34,739 nt of DNA from Azolla pinnata. Taxonomy: Eukaryota; Streptophyta; Polypodiopsida; Salviniales; Salviniaceae. The notes under the pieces are model-generated. The model worked only from the letters and a program-made list of their open reading frames with translations. It was not told the origin of the DNA and ran no database searches. The stretch is taken from NCBI GenBank assembly GCA_037176905.1, contig JBBBWG010028621.1, positions 19,761 to 54,499 on the forward strand. Reading direction: 5' to 3'. Both the position numbers and the translations under genes were made by a program. Shown here in pieces: positions 31,901-34,739 of this stretch (within the stretch, counting starts at the first letter, position 1; every line of letters begins with the position of its first letter).

Positions 31901-34255
31901 AACTAATCTGTAGTCTAAGACAGATTCTTTCTCAGAGATGTATAGACCAACCAAGATGACTACATTAATCCGTTTGATCACTTATATCTCCTAGTTGTTG
32001 CCACTTGAACAAGCGTATGGTAGGGTTAATGAAATGTCAAAATCAAACGGTGATATATGTCTCTGACAATAGCAATTTTTCATTAATCTTATTTACAGGC
32101 ATGTAAAGTTATCCTATCACAGATTATATGTAGGACTTGGAAATCGGATCACTAGAATCCCTATATTGGGTGGGAGGGGCTCCAAAAATGAGGAAGGAAC
32201 TTTGTCTTTTGTTCGGATCGACTCTGCTCAAAGCATGTTTTTCTTGATGCAGGATTTATAAACGTGTTCCTTTTTAGTAGGCTATATTCACATCTTATGT
32301 TAATTTCAACTTGCTGCAAATCTCTAGATGTACGATTTTTCTGAAAAATTACTACCAATACAGTGCCGGTAATGGTGTTGCGACATTGGAATCCATTCTC
32401 ATTAGAGCGAAGGCTGCAGAGATGAGCCAAAACTTTGGAGAAGCTATACACCTGTATCTGCAGATAGATATAAAACTATTGCCAGACATGGAAAAGCTTC
32501 ATAAGGTGATCAAAGTAGTTACCTTTTGACCTTTGCATATGATTGCATGGTTGGATCTCTCAGTGTTATAGCATTTTAACTGAATAGAGATTGCATGTAA
32601 GGCGGATGGTATCCTTTGATGTTGCACAGTAGCTTAAGGTTTAGATGCTAAGGTTATAGTGATGATGTTGTGCGTACAAACAAAGGCATGTGATGATCTT
32701 TTATGGCGTCATATTGTCCCCTTAAGGTGTGGATGATCTCCAATTGGATCTTCATGGCTGTCTCCATAGGCGATTCCTTGCATCTGGCCTTCCTTGCAAG
32801 ATCTTAAAGTTATGATGAGGGTGTGAACCACTCATAGACCTCTGGTTGTGCATGTGAGTGAGATCTACTTGGTCCTCTAGCTATTGAGAGATCAAGGGTC
32901 TATTCAAGTGACATTTACTTATATGATCACTGGAACTTTCATATTGGAAAGTCCAATATATGTGGTACCTTCATCAATGGAAATCATCACAAAAAGAGTA
33001 TATTATGGGCCTCTTAAAACGGGTTTCTTCTAAACTGTGACTTGCCACAATATGACATAAGTGATGCCACATTTGTATTTTCATGGCTTGTGCCATTCTA
33101 GGTATCTACTCTGCCTTGTTTGTGTTACTGTAGAAAACTATTTGTTCTATCCTTCAAACACACATTTCGAGGTTATTACTCTAGAAGCTAAAGTATTGAT
33201 CTGAAAAATAAGTTTCGGAACTAAACATAAGGTGAGATTTTTATCATAATGAAAGAAAAACGTCATTATGCAGAGAGTTGTGTAAAGCTGGTTACATCTT
33301 TACTTTTTCTCAAGCTTCACTCATGTCTGCATGTGGCATTGATGCTTTCAAATTATTGAGAAACAATTGTTTCTTAAACAACCACAAAATTTTATTAAGG
33401 TATGGCACAAGACTTTTTGTTTGGCTAAAGAGCATGCGAAGGATAGGCTCCCAGAAGTGATACACACAATAGCTGAGCAGCTTGCAAGAGCTGGACAGCA
33501 TCAAGAAGCTGCGGAGCTGTATTTAGAATATAATTATACCAAGGAGGTGACCGTCTTTATATGTTTACTCTAAACATTCATAAGCATTGAGTGATTAATA
33601 TCTGTTTCAAAACCGATCACTAAATTTTTGAGAGGTTAGCTATCTGACATATCAGGCAATCAACACTTATATAATGGGCGGTTACTGGGATGAAGCACGG
33701 AAAGTAGCTGAATGTTCTGGTGAGGACGAAAATTTCCAGGTCTGCATTTCAAGATCCGTGTAGCTCAAAACTGAATCAGTGTTCAATATTATTTCATGAG
33801 CGTATTGACAATAGAGCTATTTAATTTGTTATTACAGTACATTGGTAACCAGTACAAGGAACACCTACTGCAAACTGGTGAAGCACAACAACTTGCGAAG
33901 ATTGAGAGCATACATGAAACACTCCATTTATGCTCCAAAAAGGTGGACCGGGACAAGGTCTTTCTTATGTTTCTAAATGTCTTACTTTGTGTTGCTCCTC
34001 AAATGGTTATATATCTGGATTTTTGTTTGGTGTCCTTGAACATTTTTGTATATTGTCATATATTTCTAAGGATGGAACTGGAAAAGCTATATATCTGAAT
34101 TTCTGTTGCTTTCTGTTAAGGTTTTTGATGCAGCTTCTGTCATCTCTCAATATGGACTTCCTCACTCGTCCAAAGGTTCTGAGCTCTGTGAAAGCATCAC
34201 ATCACAACTTCTCCACTCTTCTTATGACAGTCCAACATCAATGCTCGCATTGCAG
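10972..34255 (+). CDS. IFT172: Intraflagellar transport protein 172 (IFT172), 41 exons in window
   Basis: Peripheral IFT-B subunit that travels on IFT trains along axonemal microtubules and is needed for ciliary assembly and turnaround at the tip; in a land plant it would act in flagellate sperm. Forty-one exons with GT/AG junctions join in phase into 1513 codons. They follow the animal/algal IFT172 order from the first WD40 blade ([12 protein letters not shown]) to a late solenoid repeat ([13 protein letters not shown]). Start ATG 10972 gives a Ser-rich extension of about 39 residues before the usual N-terminus; Met20 (11029) is an alternative. Exon lists are in the two domain entries. Family proteins are about 1750 residues. 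About 45 internal residues (exon 40/41) and the final ~300 are not found here. Clearly IFT172; the true 3' end is uncertain. Confidence 0.95.
11172..12136 (+). other. IFT172: IFT172 intron 1
   Basis: GT at 11172, AG at 12135-12136, splitting a Gly codon. More than half is a tandem array (separate entry). The frame reading out of exon 1 stays open to 11391 but does not resemble IFT172, and the conserved next strand ([19 protein letters not shown]) begins only at exon 2. Confidence 0.85.
11233..11785 (+). repeat. Tandem repeat array, unit 155-159 bp, about 3.5 copies
   Basis: The anchor CACGAATGCAGCTATC and its variants start at 11245, 11401, 11560 and 11715. Each unit carries TGTAAATAATCCTC, GGAAAATTTGAT, GCTGATTATTTTC, CAAAGATACGG and a GTCTATTCTAATTGA block in the same order. 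The last copy stops after GTGAAAATTTGATAC. Divergence is moderate. The array is confined to intron 1. Confidence 0.92.
12237..12852 (+). other. IFT172: IFT172 intron 2
   Basis: AT-rich, pyrimidine-rich intron between the PTKPADPK end of exon 2 and GSKLYIV of exon 3. No embedded feature was recognised. A short conserved piece of the family (about five residues) is not seen between exons 2 and 3; a microexon cannot be excluded. Confidence 0.7.
12954..13811 (+). other. IFT172: IFT172 intron 3
   Basis: Ordinary AT-rich intron splitting a Gly codon. A short open frame at 12975-13202 has no family signature. Nothing else seen. Confidence 0.7.
14278..15126 (+). other. IFT172: IFT172 intron 5, with microsatellite and assembly gap
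   Basis: Contains a TG run followed by a ten-base G run at about 14413-14436 and a run of 100 Ns. Flanking sequence is more GC-balanced than neighbouring introns, which may mean an inserted repeat lies across the gap. No exon is lost: exons 5 and 6 join in phase (AG+G gives Arg). Confidence 0.75.
14697..14796. other. Assembly gap of exactly 100 Ns
   Basis: One hundred consecutive Ns is the usual placeholder for a gap of unknown size. Both flanks carry AGATTT at the gap edge (left ends AGATTT, right begins AGATTTT), so the two contigs may overlap or a repeat may have collapsed here. Confidence 0.97.
16667..17134 (+). other. IFT172: IFT172 intron 12, ending in a tandem repeat
   Basis: Unremarkable up to about 16935, then three direct copies of a 66-bp AT-rich unit that run into the polypyrimidine tract and AG of exon 13. 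Confidence 0.85.
16941..17131 (+). repeat. Three-copy 66-bp tandem repeat abutting a 3' splice site
   Basis: AATTGTTTTATA occurs at 16945, 17011 and 17077, exactly 66 bp apart each time, each followed by a CTATC/TTATC block, TAAATATTTTTATAYCTG and a T-run. The third copy's T-run is the polypyrimidine tract of the exon 13 acceptor (TTTCCAG, 17128-17134). Copies 2 and 3 also contain TTTTATAG, a weak acceptor-like site. Confidence 0.9.
17201..18787 (+). other. IFT172: IFT172 intron 13, long, with a possible retroelement relic
   Basis: 1587 bp, the second longest intron here. The part around 17800-18390 is less AT-rich than the rest and may be a degraded insertion (separate entry). The flanks hold nothing recognisable. 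Confidence 0.75.
17820..18390 (+). mobile_element. Possible degraded non-LTR retrotransposon fragment
   Basis: A short frame at 18159-18389 ends in [19 protein letters not shown], which resembles the zinc-binding tail found after plant LINE reverse transcriptases (pattern E-S-x-x-H-x-F-L-x-C-P-x...W). The upstream sequence is in several frames with stops and gives only weak similarity. No poly(A) tail or target-site duplication was identified. Chance similarity is quite possible. Confidence 0.25.
19051..20034 (+). other. IFT172: IFT172 intron 14
   Basis: 984 bp; a short direct repeat (GGCCRGAAAC(A)TCAATAATAGA) occurs at about 19117 and 19146. Short frames on both strands have no family signature. 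No other feature. Confidence 0.65.
20162..21410 (+). other. IFT172: IFT172 intron 15, with compound microsatellite
   Basis: 1249 bp. The microsatellite at 20226-20335 is the only recognised feature; the rest is AT-rich non-coding DNA. Confidence 0.7.
20226..20335 (+). repeat. Compound microsatellite: TATAAATATG, TA/TG and GATA runs
   Basis: Three TATAAATATG decamers, then alternating TATA and GTGTGT, ending in about six GATA units (about 20312-20335). Confidence 0.93.
21486..22464 (+). other. IFT172: IFT172 intron 16
   Basis: 979 bp; the middle part (about 21700-22330) has fewer T-runs than normal for these introns and may be an old insertion in reverse orientation, but no family was recognised. 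A short direct repeat AAAAAGGTGGTGAA occurs near 22154 and 22227. Confidence 0.6.
23008..24383 (+). other. IFT172: IFT172 intron 19, junction of propeller and solenoid parts
   Basis: 1376 bp between VETKLFWKQ and [10 protein letters not shown]. Short open frames at 23437-23664 and 24015-24218 have no family signature. Nothing else recognised. Confidence 0.65.
24976..25496 (+). other. IFT172: IFT172 intron 22
   Basis: 521 bp, splitting an Arg codon (AG+A). The 89-codon minus-strand frame at 25241-25510 overlaps exon 23 and has no independent support. No other feature. Confidence 0.65.
25591..26456 (+). other. IFT172: IFT172 intron 23, with an internal duplication
   Basis: Two diverged tandem copies about 197 bp apart: one starts at 25831 (AATTAAGATAAAGTCTCCCA) and the other at 26028 (AATTAAGATGATGTTCCCCA). 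They share AACTCAAAA, TCCAGTA..GTAGCTC, CACAT.. and AAAATTAATCTTT. Nothing else recognised. Confidence 0.75.
26979..28725 (+). other. IFT172: IFT172 intron 26, longest intron
   Basis: 1747 bp. No coding family recognised. The stretch 27950-28210 has a different texture and carries GTCACTAAACTTAAC, TGACGTCA (28157-28164) and ACACGTGT (28190-28197). The first motif is common in short plant repeats, so this could be a small mobile element. Confidence 0.6.
30085..30918 (+). other. IFT172: IFT172 intron 33
   Basis: 834 bp. A 39-bp direct duplication (CACCC(C/T)AAA(C/A)CAATGGTGCTT) starts at 30486 and 30525. Nothing else recognised. Confidence 0.65.
31464..32363 (+). other. IFT172: IFT172 intron 36
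   Basis: 900 bp, splitting a Ser codon (AG+T). Short minus-strand frames have no family signature. Nothing recognised. Confidence 0.65.
32506..33399 (+). other. IFT172: IFT172 intron 37
   Basis: 894 bp between EKLHK and [12 protein letters not shown]. The acceptor (TTTATTAAG|GTATGG) is weaker than most here, but the frame and residues after it fit the family. Nothing else recognised. Confidence 0.65.
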
Positions 34256-34340
34256 GTAAAGTGACATCATTTTCTGTAACTTTTGTTGTGTGTGGAGGCT
34301 TACAGACTTATGTTGTCCAACATCAATGCTAGCATTACAG
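34221..34340 (+). repeat. Direct repeat spanning exon 41 end and intron 41 end
   Basis: 34221-34255 (35 bp, last bases of exon 41) and 34307-34340 (34 bp, last bases of the following 85-bp intron) match over TCCAACATCAATGCT(C/A)GCATT(G/A)CAG and a preceding CTTATG. Over the 25-bp core there are two mismatches at a spacing of 85 bp. The first copy ends at the GT donor; the second ends at the AG acceptor. Confidence 0.9.
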
Positions 34341-34636
34341 CTTGGAACATTGACCTGTAGCAAACAAGATGTTGAATTGGTTTACCTGTGTGTCTTCCGG
34401 AAAGAGTGCTTGAGAAAGGTTAAGTTGTAAACTGTAGGAATGTAACTTAGAGCAACAATTCCTATTCAAATTGTATACATATAGATTTTACACAAGATGG
34501 TCGGCGCATGATTACATGCATTGAGAAGCTTGATGCAATACGTAGATGCTTTTTAGATTATTTCAGTTCAGTGACTGATTACAGTGAGCTGTCCATTTTT
34601 CATCCACCAGAAGTTGTTGCTAACGGGAAACCATAG
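34341..34636 (+). other. Uncertain 3' tail of IFT172
   Basis: After intron 41 (34256-34340) an exon from 34341 continues in phase as LGTLTCSKQDVELVYLCVF. It either ends at an in-frame stop (TAA, 34426-34428) or splices at 34419 (AAAG|GTTAAG) to 34485. In phase, 34485 onward stops after eight codons (TGA). The frame that stays open from 34485 to TAG 34634-34636 (TCIEKLDAIRRCFLDYF...) needs one leftover base, for example from a donor inside CTGTGTGTC near 34388. None of these readings resembles the conserved IFT172 C-terminus. Confidence 0.3.
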
Positions 34637-34739
34637 CCATACAGCCCCTCAGTCGCTAAATATACATGCTCAAATTTGAGGAACAAGTTAAACACTCCTT
34701 CACACCGTAGTGGTACTGACTCAAAGTCCTCCCATCTTA
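34637..34739 (+). other. Window end, unassigned
   Basis: No stop-free IFT172-like frame was seen. It could be 3' UTR, intron before further C-terminal exons, or spacer. Confidence 0.4.

Larger units (their letters stand above)
24384..34255 (+). other. IFT172: IFT172 exons 20-41: TPR-like alpha-solenoid
   Basis: Exons: 24384-24479, 24638-24742, 24905-24975, 25497-25590, 26457-26585, 26685-26741, 26814-26978, 28726-28845, 28931-29080, 29166-29363, 29461-29512, 29602-29663, 29749-29826, 29923-30084, 30919-31098, 31183-31248, 31330-31463, 32364-32505, 33400-33546, 33656-33739, 33838-33942 (or 33957), 34121-34255 (844 codons, residues 670-1513). Helical hairpins with recurring A-E-x-L/A-I-x-M-Y spacing are visible: [20 protein letters not shown] (exon 29), [19 protein letters not shown] (30/31), [18 protein letters not shown] (34), [11 protein letters not shown] (36), [18 protein letters not shown] (38/39), [20 protein letters not shown] (40). 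Exon 41 ([18 protein letters not shown]) aligns to a point in human and Chlamydomonas IFT172 about 45 residues beyond where exon 40 stops. Confidence 0.9.

Noticed and set aside
33943-34120. Reading through intron 40 to recover the missing IFT172 residues
   Set aside because: The frame is hydrophobic and T-rich, matches no IFT172 block and meets a TGA before exon 41.
1-34739. tRNA or rRNA genes
   Set aside because: No cloverleaf with conserved A and B boxes and no rRNA signature were noticed by eye; a tRNAscan-SE run would be decisive.

Overview
This window comes from a nuclear land-plant genome. Two multi-exon genes lie on the + strand, with standard GT/AG introns and AT-rich, repeat-rich spacers. 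The left gene is a plant-type TORTIFOLIA1/SPIRAL2 microtubule-associated protein. The right gene encodes IFT172, an intraflagellar-transport (cilium) protein. Seed plants without motile sperm have lost IFT genes, so the combination points to a plant with flagellate sperm: a bryophyte, lycophyte or fern, or less likely a cycad or Ginkgo, whose introns are usually much longer than the 70-1750 bp seen here. The species cannot be named from the sequence alone.

Layout. (1) 1-4781: 3' five exons of the TORTIFOLIA1-like gene; its 5' end lies before the window. (2) 4782-6022: spacer with several local tandem duplications, then the leader of the next gene. (3) 6023-7549: intronless ORF for a 508-residue low-complexity protein with a C-terminal hydrophobic segment, family not recognised. 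(4) 7550-8335: very long GGNNAT hexanucleotide array, followed by degenerate telomere-like repeats (8530-8746). (5) 8747-10971: gene-free AT-rich DNA with three copies of a dispersed repeat family and long TAA/CAA and CT microsatellites just upstream of the next gene. (6) 10972-34255: 41 in-phase exons of IFT172, giving 1513 codons. They cover the N-terminal WD40 propellers (exons 1-19) and most of the TPR-like solenoid (exons 20-41). (7) 34256-34739: an uncertain tail in which the conserved IFT172 C-terminus is not found.

Both recognised genes act on microtubules. One organises cortical microtubules and the other carries cargo along axonemes, but no shared control region links them and their adjacency may be chance.

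Points most worth checking: the apparent loss of about 45 residues (one helical repeat) between IFT172 exons 40 and 41; the absent canonical C-terminus; a short last intron whose two ends are direct repeats, as expected for intron gain by tandem duplication; tandem repeats that abut or fill introns; and the hexanucleotide expansion both inside and just downstream of the orphan gene.
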